Source: Rhodospirillales bacterium (GTDB taxonomy: Bacteria; Pseudomonadota; Alphaproteobacteria; Rhodospirillales_A; JACZKS01). Taken from it: DNA of 25,270 nucleotides. The stretch is taken from NCBI GenBank assembly GCA_018648445.1, contig JABGRG010000052.1:1-25270 (forward strand), written 5' to 3'. This document shows positions 8,969 to 17,391 of the stretch, piece after piece (position 1 is the stretch's first letter; the number at the start of each line of letters is the position of its first letter). The position numbers were made by a program, and so were the translations under genes. A model generated the notes under the pieces. The model saw only the letters and a program-made list of their open reading frames with translations. It searched no databases and was not told where the DNA came from.

Positions 8969-9835
8969 TTGAACAAAACCCAGTCTGAATTGGAAAACCG
9001 CCTGTCGGGGCATATGGACAAGTTGCCCGGCAGCGAACGGGCCCTGGCTGAACTTCTGCTGAAGTATCCCGGTGTTGCCGCCGCCTATTCTGCCACCGAA
9101 CTGGCCGATCAGGCGCAGGTATCGAAGGCCGCCGTGACCCGGCTGGTGCATCGGTTGGGATACAAGGATTTCCGCGAGATGCGCGAAGAGGTCAGAAACG
9201 CCCGCGCGGCGGGGCATCCCTTGTTTCTGTCGCTTCCCGAGTCGCCGACCCAAACGCCGGGCCGCGGATTGCAGGCCCATCTCGAACAGGACATCCTTTC
9301 GCTGAGAAGCACCATTGAGGGCATTCAGCCCGATCTTATGAACGAGGCAGCACGGGCTGCGTCCAAGGCGCGCCGCGTCATGGTCGTGGGCTTGCGCAAT
9401 AGCCATTTCTTTGCCGCCTATATGCGCCATCAGTTGACACTGGTGCGCGATAGCGTCGACCTGGTGCCCATGCCCGGCCAGATCGTCATGGAGGAAGTGG
9501 CCAATCTGGATGCGAAAGATCTGGTGATAGCCATCGGCTTGCGCCGTCGGCCAGCGACCTTGAAAAAGGTTCTTGAATGGCTGCGCGGTGAGGAAGTGCC
9601 GGTTATCTTGTTCTGTGACCGCTTCGCCGGAACCACGGCGTCGCTGGCCACCTGGGCGTTTCCGTGCGAAACCCGCGGCGTTTCCACCTTCGATTCCTAC
9701 GTCGGCGTGATGAGCCTGTTGACCCATTTTTGTGAAAGGGTCGTATCGACTAGGCGTGATGCGGGCCGGGACAGGCTGAAACGCATCGAAGCCCACCTGT
9801 CCGAGGCCGACGAGTTCGAGGACGAAATCTTTTAA
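8969..9835 (+). CDS. MurR/RpiR-family transcriptional regulator (HTH + SIS)
   Basis: This 288-residue regulator has an N-terminal HTH_6 domain (about residues 10-85, recognition segment around ATELADQAQVSKAAVTRLV) and a C-terminal SIS domain (about 120-250) that in this family binds phosphorylated sugars or related metabolites. Start is TTG 8969 preceded by GGGGCGAG at 8960-8967; a nearby GTG at 8956 is out of frame. It is transcribed divergently from the PLP-PLP-ygeY-ygeW operon, the classical arrangement for a local regulator. The effector is probably a pathway intermediate. RpiR proteins often control sugar catabolism, but amino-acid-pathway examples are also known, so the family alone does not name the substrate. 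Confidence 0.9.
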   Translation: MNKTQSELENRLSGHMDKLPGSERALAELLLKYPGVAAAYSATELADQAQVSKAAVTRLVHRLGYKDFREMREEVRNARAAGHPLFLSLPESPTQTPGRGLQAHLEQDILSLRSTIEGIQPDLMNEAARAASKARRVMVVGLRNSHFFAAYMRHQLTLVRDSVDLVPMPGQIVMEEVANLDAKDLVIAIGLRRRPATLKKVLEWLRGEEVPVILFCDRFAGTTASLATWAFPCETRGVSTFDSYVGVMSLLTHFCERVVSTRRDAGRDRLKRIEAHLSEADEFEDEIF

Positions 9836-9905
9836 TCTGTTGCCCCTGGTTAGTGACCTTGGTTAGGGTGCGTTTGAACGCAACCCAAATGAATAGACCT
9901 TTCCG

Positions 9906-10532
9906 ATGACCATCGAAATCTGGCTGGCCTTTGTCGCCGCGTCCGCTTTTTTGCTGGTATTACCGGGGCCGACCGTGACCCTGGTGATCAGTTATGCGCT
10001 GGCCGAGGGGCGGCGGTCGGGCTGGCACACCGTGGCCGGCGTGGTTCTGGGCGACTTCGTTTCCATGACGCTTTCGCTGTTGGGTCTCGGCGCGCTGCTG
10101 CTGGCCTCGGCGACGCTGTTTACCGTCTTCAAATGGGTGGGCGCTGCCTATCTGGTGTTTTTGGGCGTTCGCATGTGGCGGACACGCCCGGAGATTTCGG
10201 AGGACGGCGTTCCGTTGGAACCGAAACGCGGCGCGGCGATGTTTGCTCACGCCTTTCTGATAACGGCCTCGAACCCCAAGACCATTGCGTTTTTCGTCGC
10301 TTTTTTGCCGCAGTTTATTAGCGAGGCGGCACCGGTTTTGCCGCAGATTATTGTGTTGGAAGTAACATTCCTCGTGTTGGCGGCCATCAATACAGCGGGC
10401 TACGCCTTACTTGCCAGCCACGCCCGCGAGGCTTTCGGCCGCCCCGCCTTTCTGAAGCGATTGAACCGCATTGGCGGCAGTTTGCTTATTGGCGCCGGGA
10501 TCATGACTGCAGCCATCCGCCGCACCCAATAA
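9906..10532 (+). CDS. LysE/RhtB-family amino-acid exporter
   Basis: This 208-residue inner-membrane protein has about six hydrophobic segments and the LysE-family N-terminus with LPGPTVTLVISYALAEGRR-type sequence, followed by GVVLGD and KWVGAAYLVFLGVRMWR. It also has the conserved ASNPKTIAFFVAFLPQF segment at about residues 120-136. Members export amino acids such as lysine, homoserine or threonine by proton exchange; the substrate here is unknown. The ATG at 9906 is the first possible start because an in-frame TAG lies at 9894-9896. No strong ribosome binding site is visible, so initiation may be weak or coupled. It begins 70 bases after the rpiR-type gene and could relieve amino-acid overload from the neighbouring pathway, but that link is inferred. 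Confidence 0.9.
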   Translation: MTIEIWLAFVAASAFLLVLPGPTVTLVISYALAEGRRSGWHTVAGVVLGDFVSMTLSLLGLGALLLASATLFTVFKWVGAAYLVFLGVRMWRTRPEISEDGVPLEPKRGAAMFAHAFLITASNPKTIAFFVAFLPQFISEAAPVLPQIIVLEVTFLVLAAINTAGYALLASHAREAFGRPAFLKRLNRIGGSLLIGAGIMTAAIRRTQ

Positions 10533-10543
10533 CCGCACCGATC

Positions 10544-11443
10544 ATGACCCGTTTACGCGCCAACCTTCTTCTGCTTGTGACCGCCCTGATATGGGGGTCG
10601 ACCTTTACCGTGCAGCAACTGGCCATGGAGCACATCGGCCCCATGCTGTACACGGGGGCGCGTTTTTTGCTGGGCGCGCTGGTGGTGCTTCCGTTCGCCA
10701 TTTGGCAGATGCGCAAGCTTTCAACCGAGCAAGACTGGCGGCTGGATCGCGGCGATTTGATCGGGCTGGCGGTGACCGGCTCGGCGCTTTTCGCGGGCGC
10801 ATTGTTGCAACAGATTGGCATCAAATATACGACCGTGGCCAATGCCGGGTTCCTGACTGCCCTTTACGTGCCGCTAACGCCAATCATCGCCCTGATCGCC
10901 CTGCGGCAATTCCCGCATTGGGCTGTTTGGCCTGCGGCTGTCGGTTGCACGGCCGGGGCCTACGTTCTTTCGGGTGGCGACATCACGGCCATCAGTGCCG
11001 GTGATCTGTGGGTGATCGCGGGCTCGTTGTTCTGGGCCATTCATGTGTTGATGGTCGGTTACATGGCGCGGCGCACGCGCGCACCCTTTGTTGTCGCCAC
11101 GGCGCAGTTCGCCGTTTGCGCCATTTGGGGAATCGCGTGGGGGGGAGCGACCGAACCGGTCAGCTTCGAAATTCTGCGCGATGCCATTCCCTACACGATC
11201 TATGGCGGAGTTTTCTCGGTTGGGATCGGATTTACGTTGCAGGTTGTCGCTCAGCAACACACCCCGTCGCCTGACGCTGCTATTATCCTGTCCTCGGAAA
11301 CCGTGTTTGCTGCGATGACCGGAATGGTCATCCTTGGCGAAGTCCTTAGCGTCGCCGGATACATGGGCTGCGCCATGATTTTGGCGGGCGTTTTGGCCGT
11401 GGAACTCCTGCCTATCGCCTTGCCAAAAAGGGTTCTGCGGTGA
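10544..11443 (+). CDS. EamA-domain (DMT superfamily) transporter
   Basis: This 299-residue inner-membrane protein has about ten transmembrane segments in two repeated EamA halves, roughly residues 5-135 and 150-290. Typical motifs are LIWGSTFTVQQLAMEHIGP at the N-terminus and the late GEVLSVAGYMGCAMILAGVL helix. DMT permeases commonly export amino acids, nucleobases or metabolites; the substrate cannot be told. It starts 11 bases after the LysE-type gene and its stop overlaps the start of the next gene as GTGA. The Shine-Dalgarno is weak, so translation may depend on the upstream gene. Two unrelated exporters in series suggest an export or detoxification unit. Confidence 0.9.
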   Translation: MTRLRANLLLLVTALIWGSTFTVQQLAMEHIGPMLYTGARFLLGALVVLPFAIWQMRKLSTEQDWRLDRGDLIGLAVTGSALFAGALLQQIGIKYTTVANAGFLTALYVPLTPIIALIALRQFPHWAVWPAAVGCTAGAYVLSGGDITAISAGDLWVIAGSLFWAIHVLMVGYMARRTRAPFVVATAQFAVCAIWGIAWGGATEPVSFEILRDAIPYTIYGGVFSVGIGFTLQVVAQQHTPSPDAAIILSSETVFAAMTGMVILGEVLSVAGYMGCAMILAGVLAVELLPIALPKRVLR

Positions 11444-12186
11444 GAACCGTCGTATATCAATCCTACCGGACATCCAATGTTCCGGCATGGATCGAAACGT
11501 GCCTGACCAGCGTGAGGCAGTGGGCCGCCACGCAGGGTTTTGAGTACCGCTTTTTTGGTGATGAATTTCTGGAAATGGTTCCCGGCTGGTACCGGGAAAA
11601 GGCTGACGGACGAATTCCCATCGTTACCGATCTCGCGCGCCTGCTGGCGGCTAGGGATTTCCTCGTCGACGGTTGTGAGCGCACCATCTGGCTGGACGCT
11701 GATGTGCTCGTTTTTGACCCCGATCACTTCACCGTTTCAGTGACGGACGAGTTTGCCTTCGGTGAGGAGGTCTGGGTTCAGCCGTCTTCCTCGGGTGGAT
11801 TGCGGGCCTACCGCAACGTCCACAACGCCATATGCATTTTTGTCGGCGGCAACGCCATGCTGGATTTCTATATCCACGCCTGCAAATCCATCCTTTGCCT
11901 CCTCGACGGCGGTGCGCCACCGCAGATCGTCGGACCGAAACTGCTGAGCGCGCTGCACAATATGATCGGCTTCGACCTGATTGGCGAAGTCGGAATGCTA
12001 AGCCCGCTGAGTTTGCGTGATGTTGCAAACGGTGGCGGTCCGGCTCTGGATTTGATGTGCGAAAAACAATCGAAGCAGCTTTGCGCGATGAACCTGTGTT
12101 CGTCCTTGGCAGGAACCGAAACGGACGGGGTTCAAATTACCAACGAACTTTTGGATCAAGCCTGCCTTAGTCTTCTTTCGGCTTGA
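11440..12186 (+). CDS. Putative glycosyltransferase-like (GT-A/DXD) protein
   Basis: This 248-residue cytosolic protein is not recognised with confidence. It has a Rossmann-like N-terminus (MRTVVYQSYR), then a TDLARLLAARDFL helix and WLDADVLVFDPD at residues 84-95. This combination is typical of GT-A glycosyltransferases of the GT8/GT32 type, where the DxD (D86, D88) binds a metal and nucleotide sugar. Later residues include GGNAMLDFYIHACK and a polar tail. The GTG start at 11440 overlaps the EamA stop, with an AAGGG ribosome binding site at 11428-11432. No other polysaccharide gene is nearby, so acceptor and donor are unknown. Its last 20 bases overlap the convergent BON-domain gene. Confidence 0.65.
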   Translation: MRTVVYQSYRTSNVPAWIETCLTSVRQWAATQGFEYRFFGDEFLEMVPGWYREKADGRIPIVTDLARLLAARDFLVDGCERTIWLDADVLVFDPDHFTVSVTDEFAFGEEVWVQPSSSGGLRAYRNVHNAICIFVGGNAMLDFYIHACKSILCLLDGGAPPQIVGPKLLSALHNMIGFDLIGEVGMLSPLSLRDVANGGGPALDLMCEKQSKQLCAMNLCSSLAGTETDGVQITNELLDQACLSLLSA

Positions 12187-12778
12187 TCTTCACGCGGTTG
12201 GTCACGTCAATGACGTTTTTGATGTCCTTGACCACGGCCACCGCCTTTTTCAGTTCCTCGGAAGATAGCGAGCGGCCGAACAGAAACACATTGCCCTCAA
12301 CGGAACGCCAGCGGAAGTTGGTGACGTTGACGCCGCTTGCATCCAGAAGCAGGGCGTTGATTTTGCTTTCGATCACCGAATCGTCGATGAAACCTTCGGC
12401 CGTTCCCTTTTTGCGGTCCACATCCTTGACCACCATGACCTCGTTGTAGACCTTCTTTACGTGTTCGACGGCCTTGGTCAGTTTGCCCGCCTGTTCTTTT
12501 TGTTCCGCCGCCTCCACAATGCCGGTCAGCATGACGTCCTGTTCGTAAACATCGGCGCTAATGGAAATTACGTCTGACCCCATTTCGTCGATGACGGAGG
12601 CGGCAATGGATGCCTTGATCGACGTATCTTTGGCGATGTCGGTCGCGCTTCGATCTTCGGCGGCGGCTTCCACCGCGCTTTTGATTGCCGAGAGGGGATT
12701 GAGGTCGAAAGCCGTTGCGGGAGTTCCAACCACAACGGAACCAAGAACGAAAAGTGCCGGGATCAAAACGCGCCGCAT
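12167..12778 (-). CDS. Exported BON-domain (OsmY-like) protein
   Basis: This 203-residue secreted or periplasmic protein has a signal peptide (MRRVLIPALFVLGSVVVGTPATAF, cleavage after residue 22 or so) and two BON domains. The first spans about residues 50-120 and contains the SADVYEQDVMLTGIV strand-turn-strand. The second spans about 130-200 and contains RWRSVEGNVFLFGRS. BON domains occur in OsmY, secretins and channels and are thought to bind phospholipid or stabilise the envelope. Start ATG 12778 follows an excellent GGAGGAGG ribosome binding site at 12783-12790; the longer in-frame extension to 12847 is rejected. It is transcribed divergently from the aminotransferase gene and overlaps the end of the convergent glycosyltransferase-like gene by 20 bases. 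Confidence 0.88.
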   Translation of the reverse strand: MRRVLIPALFVLGSVVVGTPATAFDLNPLSAIKSAVEAAAEDRSATDIAKDTSIKASIAASVIDEMGSDVISISADVYEQDVMLTGIVEAAEQKEQAGKLTKAVEHVKKVYNEVMVVKDVDRKKGTAEGFIDDSVIESKINALLLDASGVNVTNFRWRSVEGNVFLFGRSLSSEELKKAVAVVKDIKNVIDVTNRVKIKPKED

Positions 12779-12909
12779 ATTTACCTCCTCCGAATAACCT
12801 CTTTGTTGCCCAATAATATACGCAGGCCACGCGCGAAACAATTTCATTGACCCTGATTGCGTCAGGGAGGAAGGTCACGAATATCCATAGACGAAGCGGA
12901 ACCACGGAA

Positions 12910-14235
12910 ATGACCGAAGTATTTCATCGTATGCCCGGCTCGAACCTTGCCTTGGCTGTTGGCGGGGAGGGTCCGTACATTATTGACGCAAACGGCAAAC
13001 GATATATCGATGCCAGCGGTGGCGCCGCGGTTTCGTGTCTGGGCCACGGCCATCCGGCGGTGATTGAGGCGATCAAGCGTCAGGCCGATACCATGGCCTA
13101 TGCGCACACGTCGTTTTTCACCAACGAGCCCGCCGAGCGGCTGGCTTCAATGCTGGTCGATCATGCGCCAGACGGGATCGAAAAGGTCTATTTCGTGTCG
13201 GGCGGGTCCGAGGCGGTCGAGACGACGCTGAAACTGGCACGCCAGTATTTCACCGAAATCGGTCAGCCCCAGCGGCGGCATTTCATTGCCCGGCTGCAAA
13301 GCTATCACGGCAATACGCTGGGTGCGTTGTCGGTGGGCGGCAATATGTGGCGGCGCAAGCAGTTTGACCCGATCTTGATCGAATCCCATCATCTGTCACC
13401 GTGCTATGCGTATCGCGGGCAGGCCGATAACGAAAGCGAAGCCGAGTATGGCTTGCGGGTGGCGAACGAGTTGGAAGAAAAGATCCTGGAGTTGGGCGCG
13501 GACACGGTTATCGGCTTTATCGCCGAGCCGGTGGTTGGGGCGACCATGGGGGCGGTTCCCGCCGTTCCGGGGTATTTCAAACGCATCCGGGAAATCTGCG
13601 ACAAGTACGGTGTGCTGATGATTTTGGATGAAGTCATGTGCGGCATGGGCCGGACCGGAACGCTGTTTGCCTGTGAACAGGAAGGCGTCAGCCCTGATCT
13701 GGTAGCCATTGCGAAGGGTTTGGGGGGCGGTTATCAGCCCATCGGAGCGGCCCTTTCATCGGGCAAAATCTATGACGCCATTGTCGGTGGGACCGGTTTT
13801 TTCCAGCACGGTTTCACCTATATCGGCCACGCGACGGCCTGCGCCGCCAGCCTGGCTGTGCAAGAAACGATCCTGGGTGAAAACCTTTTGGAAAACGTCA
13901 TGGCGCGGGGCGAGGATTTGGATCGCGCCCTTCACGAGAAGCTCGGCAATCACCCCAACGTCGGGGATATTCGGGGGCGCGGCCTGTTCAGGGGTGTCGA
14001 ACTTGTCGCCGACCGGGCCACCAAGAAACCTTTTGATCCCGCCCTGAAGATCAACGGCAAGATCAAGAAGGCGGCCATGGCCGAGGGGCTGTGCTGCTAT
14101 CCCATGGGTGGCTGTATCGACGGCAAACTGGGTGACCACGTCCTGTTGGCGCCCCCCTACATATCGGATGCGGACCTTATGGGAGAAATCGCGGACCTTC
14201 TTTCAAAAGCCGTGGAAGCAGCGTTGAAAGACTGA
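12910..14235 (+). CDS. Class III (omega-type) PLP aminotransferase
   Basis: This 441-residue fold-type-I PLP enzyme of the class III aminotransferase family transfers amino groups between an amine or omega-amino acid and a keto acid. Landmarks are the GGSEAVETT phosphate-binding segment near residues 98-106, SYHGNTLG at 131-138, the Asp that pairs with the pyridine nitrogen in MILDEV (D240), and the Schiff-base Lys K269 in AIAKGLGGGY. The ATG at 12910 begins family-like sequence; an in-frame TTG at 12847 would add 21 unconserved-looking residues, so I reject it. Substrate is not predictable. Its stop codon abuts the stop of the opposite-strand gene (TGA-TCA at 14233-14238). It lies next to, but is not clearly co-transcribed with, the PLP cluster. 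Confidence 0.9.
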   Translation: MTEVFHRMPGSNLALAVGGEGPYIIDANGKRYIDASGGAAVSCLGHGHPAVIEAIKRQADTMAYAHTSFFTNEPAERLASMLVDHAPDGIEKVYFVSGGSEAVETTLKLARQYFTEIGQPQRRHFIARLQSYHGNTLGALSVGGNMWRRKQFDPILIESHHLSPCYAYRGQADNESEAEYGLRVANELEEKILELGADTVIGFIAEPVVGATMGAVPAVPGYFKRIREICDKYGVLMILDEVMCGMGRTGTLFACEQEGVSPDLVAIAKGLGGGYQPIGAALSSGKIYDAIVGGTGFFQHGFTYIGHATACAASLAVQETILGENLLENVMARGEDLDRALHEKLGNHPNVGDIRGRGLFRGVELVADRATKKPFDPALKINGKIKKAAMAEGLCCYPMGGCIDGKLGDHVLLAPPYISDADLMGEIADLLSKAVEAALKD

Positions 14236-14508
14236 TCACAAAAATCCCATTCGCGTCAGCATCAGGTCGAGGTTCATCCACGACCATTCTTTCGTCATGT
14301 AACCGACGAGCAACAGGGCCGATACGCAAAACGGCGATACCCACCAGCGCGGACTGGATTTGCCGAAGCCGAACATGCAGGTGTGCGGTTCGTGACCAGC
14401 GCGGATAGAAATCCTGCGCAGGCGTCCGCCGTCTTCTTCCGCCAACTGAATGAGATTGAGAGCGATCTGGTCCGGATCGGGCAGTTTCCTGCCGTAGATA
14501 TTAAACAT
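14236..14508 (-). CDS. Small membrane-anchored protein of unknown function
   Basis: This is a 90-residue protein I do not recognise. It has an acidic, amphipathic N-terminal half (MFNIYGRKLPDPDQIALNLIQ, then AEEDGGRLRRISI), a basic-aromatic linker around GKSSPRWW and a single hydrophobic segment at about residues 54-70. The ATG at 14508 has a strong GAAGGGGG ribosome binding site at 14515-14522, which supports it as real. Another open frame (14295-14567) covers the same bases without a comparable start. It lies 124 bases downstream of the GH15 gene on the same strand and its stop abuts the aminotransferase stop. No function can be given. Confidence 0.55.
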   Translation of the reverse strand: MFNIYGRKLPDPDQIALNLIQLAEEDGGRLRRISIRAGHEPHTCMFGFGKSSPRWWVSPFCVSALLLVGYMTKEWSWMNLDLMLTRMGFL

Positions 14509-14632
14509 AATAGGGCCCCCTTCTGGCCGATGAGCGGCAAAGCATTCTTGCTTGCCGGCGCGTTCAAACGCCTAAGCCAAATGATAGGAGGCGAACCTTA
14601 CCGAAGTGTTAACCGAAGAATTGTATTTGCGG

Positions 14633-16483
14633 CTACGCCCCGGGGCCAAGCGCGCGGTCCAAATTAAAGGCCGCACTGATCAAGGCAAGATGGGTAAACG
14701 CCTGCGGGAAATTTCCAAGAGCCTCGCCGTGATGCCCTGTTTCCTCGGCGTAAAGACGGACATGGTTGGTAAAGCCGAGCATGCGTTCAAACATCAGCCG
14801 CGCCTCGTCCAGCAATTCGCGTTTGTGGGTTCCTGCGCGCGTTAACGCCTCAACCAACCAGAAGGTGCAGATATTGAAGGTGCCTTCTTCGCCGGACAGA
14901 CCGTCAGAGATTTCCTGAATGTTGTAGCGGTACACGAGACTGTTGGAAACGAGGCCGCCTTTGTCGCGGTTTTTCAGGGTGGCATCCAGGGTTTTAAGCA
15001 TCCTGGGGTCGGTCGGCGAAAGAAAGAAGACCAGAGGCATCATCAAATTGGCGGCATCCAGGGAATCGCTTTCGTAGTGCTGGACGAAGGCCTGACGATC
15101 CCGGTTCCAGCCCTTGGACATGATCTCCTCGTAGATTTCGTCCCGCACCTTCAACCAACGATCCCGATCCGCCGGGAACGAGCGTTTTTCGGCCAGGCGC
15201 AGGGCCCGATCAAGGGTGACCCAGCACATCAGCTTGGAATAAACAAAATTCTGCCGACCGCCGCGGACTTCCCAAACCCCTTCATCCTTACGGTGCCAGT
15301 TTTCGCATACCCAATCGACGAATGTCCTCAGCGATTGCCAGAAATCGTAGGAAATGGGTGCGCCGTATTTGTTGTAGAGGTACACCGCGTCCAACAACTC
15401 GCCGTAAATGTCGAGCTGTAGCTGGTTGTAGGCCGCGTTGCCGACCCGGACCGGTTTCGACCCCATGTATCCGTCAAGGTGATCCAGTGTTTCTTCCGTG
15501 AGTTCATGGCGTCCATCGATACCGTACATAATCTGCAGCGGCCCGTTCTCGGTGGACAAATCGGTTACGCAGTAGCGTTGCAGAAAATGCATGAACCGTT
15601 CGGCTTCCTTGGTGAAGCCAAGGCGAAGGAATGCATAGACGACAAAGGCGGAATCCCGGATCCAGGTGTAGCGATAGTCCCAATTTCGTTCCCCGCCTAT
15701 TCCCTCGGGCAGGCTGCAGGTAGGTGCCGCGACGATGGCGCCGGTGGGCTCGAAGGTCAACAGCTTCAAGGCCAGCGCCGAGCGCTTGACGGTTTCGCGC
15801 CAGCGGCCTTTGTAGGTGCACTTGGATATCCAGTCGCGCCAGTAGACGACGGTTTCGCGGAATTTCTGCTCGGCTCCCCGGCGCGAAAGGAGGACGCCCT
15901 CAACGCTATCCTCATCGGTTTCCGAAAGGACGAACACCGCCGTTTCGCCCTCCGACAATTTGAAATCGCAGACGACGTGGTTGCCGTCGGTTTCCAACGG
16001 CATATCGGTGTCCAGCCGGAGGATCAGGTCCTTGGAATTGAAGATCGCGCCGTTGTCGTCGATTTTCAGACGGTGATCGTCGCGCGCGAAATTGAAAGCC
16101 GGGCGGCATTCCATTCTGAGCTCGATGGTTCCGCGCATCGCTGTTACGCGCCGGATCAGGTGGCGACGGCGATGTTCGTCAGGCGCTAGTTCACCTTCCT
16201 CGACGGGCATGAAATCGGTCAGTTCGGCGGCACCCTGCGGGCTGAGGAAGCGCGTAACCAGAACGTTTGTATCGGGCCAGTAGAACTGCTTGCAGGTGAC
16301 GTGGTTCGATTTCGGCGAGATACGGAAACTACCGCCCTTTTTGTCGTCCAGAATGGCCGAAAACACACTGGGCGAATCAAAGTGCGGAATACAAAGCCAA
16401 TCAACAGAACCGTTGATGCCAACCAGGGCGACGGTGTGCATGTCGCCGACCATTCCATAGTTTTCAATCGGGAGGTAGCTCAT
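14633..16483 (-). CDS. GH15-family glycoside hydrolase (glucoamylase/trehalase-like)
   Basis: This 616-residue cytoplasmic-type enzyme (no signal peptide) belongs to the bacterial GH15 family, which inverts alpha-glucosidic bonds of trehalose or maltooligosaccharides. The N-terminal beta-sandwich begins [20 protein letters not shown] and [12 protein letters not shown]. The (alpha/alpha)6 barrel starts near residue 265 with [11 protein letters not shown] at 267-277. Candidate general acid is E405 in VWEVRGG, and candidate base is E532 or E533 in GEEGTF. The start ATG 16483 lies 24 bases after the SDR gene stop, so the two are probably one operon. GH15 plus glucose-dehydrogenase-like SDR is consistent with release and oxidation of glucose. 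Trehalase versus glucoamylase cannot be separated by eye. Confidence 0.9.
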   Translation of the reverse strand: MSYLPIENYGMVGDMHTVALVGINGSVDWLCIPHFDSPSVFSAILDDKKGGSFRISPKSNHVTCKQFYWPDTNVLVTRFLSPQGAAELTDFMPVEEGELAPDEHRRRHLIRRVTAMRGTIELRMECRPAFNFARDDHRLKIDDNGAIFNSKDLILRLDTDMPLETDGNHVVCDFKLSEGETAVFVLSETDEDSVEGVLLSRRGAEQKFRETVVYWRDWISKCTYKGRWRETVKRSALALKLLTFEPTGAIVAAPTCSLPEGIGGERNWDYRYTWIRDSAFVVYAFLRLGFTKEAERFMHFLQRYCVTDLSTENGPLQIMYGIDGRHELTEETLDHLDGYMGSKPVRVGNAAYNQLQLDIYGELLDAVYLYNKYGAPISYDFWQSLRTFVDWVCENWHRKDEGVWEVRGGRQNFVYSKLMCWVTLDRALRLAEKRSFPADRDRWLKVRDEIYEEIMSKGWNRDRQAFVQHYESDSLDAANLMMPLVFFLSPTDPRMLKTLDATLKNRDKGGLVSNSLVYRYNIQEISDGLSGEEGTFNICTFWLVEALTRAGTHKRELLDEARLMFERMLGFTNHVRLYAEETGHHGEALGNFPQAFTHLALISAAFNLDRALGPGA

Positions 16484-16507
16484 GGGCTTTCTTTTTTTCC
16501 TGCTTTT

Positions 16508-17323
16508 TTAGCCATTATCCGCAAATTCCGGATAAAGGGTCATTCCGCCATCGACGTAGAGCGTCGCGCCCGTAACGTAATCCGACTCGTCCGAAGCAAG
16601 CCAAACGGCGGCCTTGCCAATGTCCGAGGGTTCGCCAATACGGCCATATGGGATGAGTGTCAACAGGTCCGCTTCGCCTTTGGGGTCTTCCCAGACTTCG
16701 CGATTGATCGGGGTGCGAATGGCTCCCGGCGAAATCGCATTTACGCGGATGCGACTTGGCGCCAATTCCTGGGCCGCACTTTTCGTGAAAAGGCTCACGC
16801 CCCCTTTGGATGCCGCATAATTGACATGTCCGGCCCAGGGAATGACGTCGTGAACCGACGAAACGCAAATGATTTTCCCGGCGGCTTTGGAAATTTTGGG
16901 TCGAATTCCCTGCCGAAGAAACTCGCGCGCCGCTTCGCGGGTGCAAAGAAATTGACCGCGCAGGTTGACGCCCATAACGGTATCCCAATCGTCCACCGAC
17001 ATGTTGATCAGCGCCGCGTCGCGTTGCAGCCCTGCATTGTTGACGAGAATGTCGATGCCGTCCCACTCCACGAGCATGGCGGCAAACATGGATTGGACTT
17101 GTGTTTCCTGGCTGACGTCGGCACCGACTGCGATGGCTTCGCCATCGGCGGCGGCGATTTCGGCGACGACGGCTTCGGCCCGCTCCCTCCCTCCGGCGTA
17201 ATTGACCGCGACTTTCGCCCCAGCGGCGGCCAGCGCCTTGGCGACGGCCGCGCCAATCCCCGAACTTGCGCCGGTTACCAATGCGCGTTGCCCTTTTAGC
17301 GGCTTCTGAGGATCTTTTTTCAT
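16508..17323 (-). CDS. SDR-family oxidoreductase, glucose 1-dehydrogenase-like
   Basis: This 271-residue classical short-chain dehydrogenase/reductase has the cofactor motif TGASSGIG (about residues 17-24), NNAG (about 96-99), the catalytic Ser in CVSSVHD, and YAASK with the Tyr-Lys pair. A VNAISPGAIRTPIN stretch and a C-terminal VDGGMTL follow. Bacterial glucose 1-dehydrogenases share this pattern, but SDR substrates are hard to predict. The neighbouring GH15 gene, 24 bases downstream, makes glucose or a related sugar a reasonable guess. Start ATG 17323 was chosen over an in-frame upstream start at 17425, which adds 34 unlikely residues and overlaps the DUF3179 gene. Confidence 0.88.
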   Translation of the reverse strand: MKKDPQKPLKGQRALVTGASSGIGAAVAKALAAAGAKVAVNYAGGRERAEAVVAEIAAADGEAIAVGADVSQETQVQSMFAAMLVEWDGIDILVNNAGLQRDAALINMSVDDWDTVMGVNLRGQFLCTREAAREFLRQGIRPKISKAAGKIICVSSVHDVIPWAGHVNYAASKGGVSLFTKSAAQELAPSRIRVNAISPGAIRTPINREVWEDPKGEADLLTLIPYGRIGEPSDIGKAAVWLASDESDYVTGATLYVDGGMTLYPEFADNG

Positions 17324-17391
17324 GGCAGATTTCCCAACCGATGCTACGTGCAATATGGGGAGTGCAGGTGTAGACGCCAATGCTAGTAGGT

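Noticed and set aside
7947..9796. Long antisense ORFs (7947-8882 plus, 8945-9796 minus) over the PLP gene and the regulator
   Set aside because: They are shadows of well-supported genes and lack ribosome binding sites or known motifs.
9850..9868. Near-direct repeat of GGTTAG before the LysE-type gene
   Set aside because: Two short copies are compatible with chance and no promoter elements accompany them.
16301..17299. Plus-strand ORF of 332 codons opposite the SDR and GH15 genes
   Set aside because: It spans two genes with intact catalytic motifs on the other strand and looks like codon-bias reflection.
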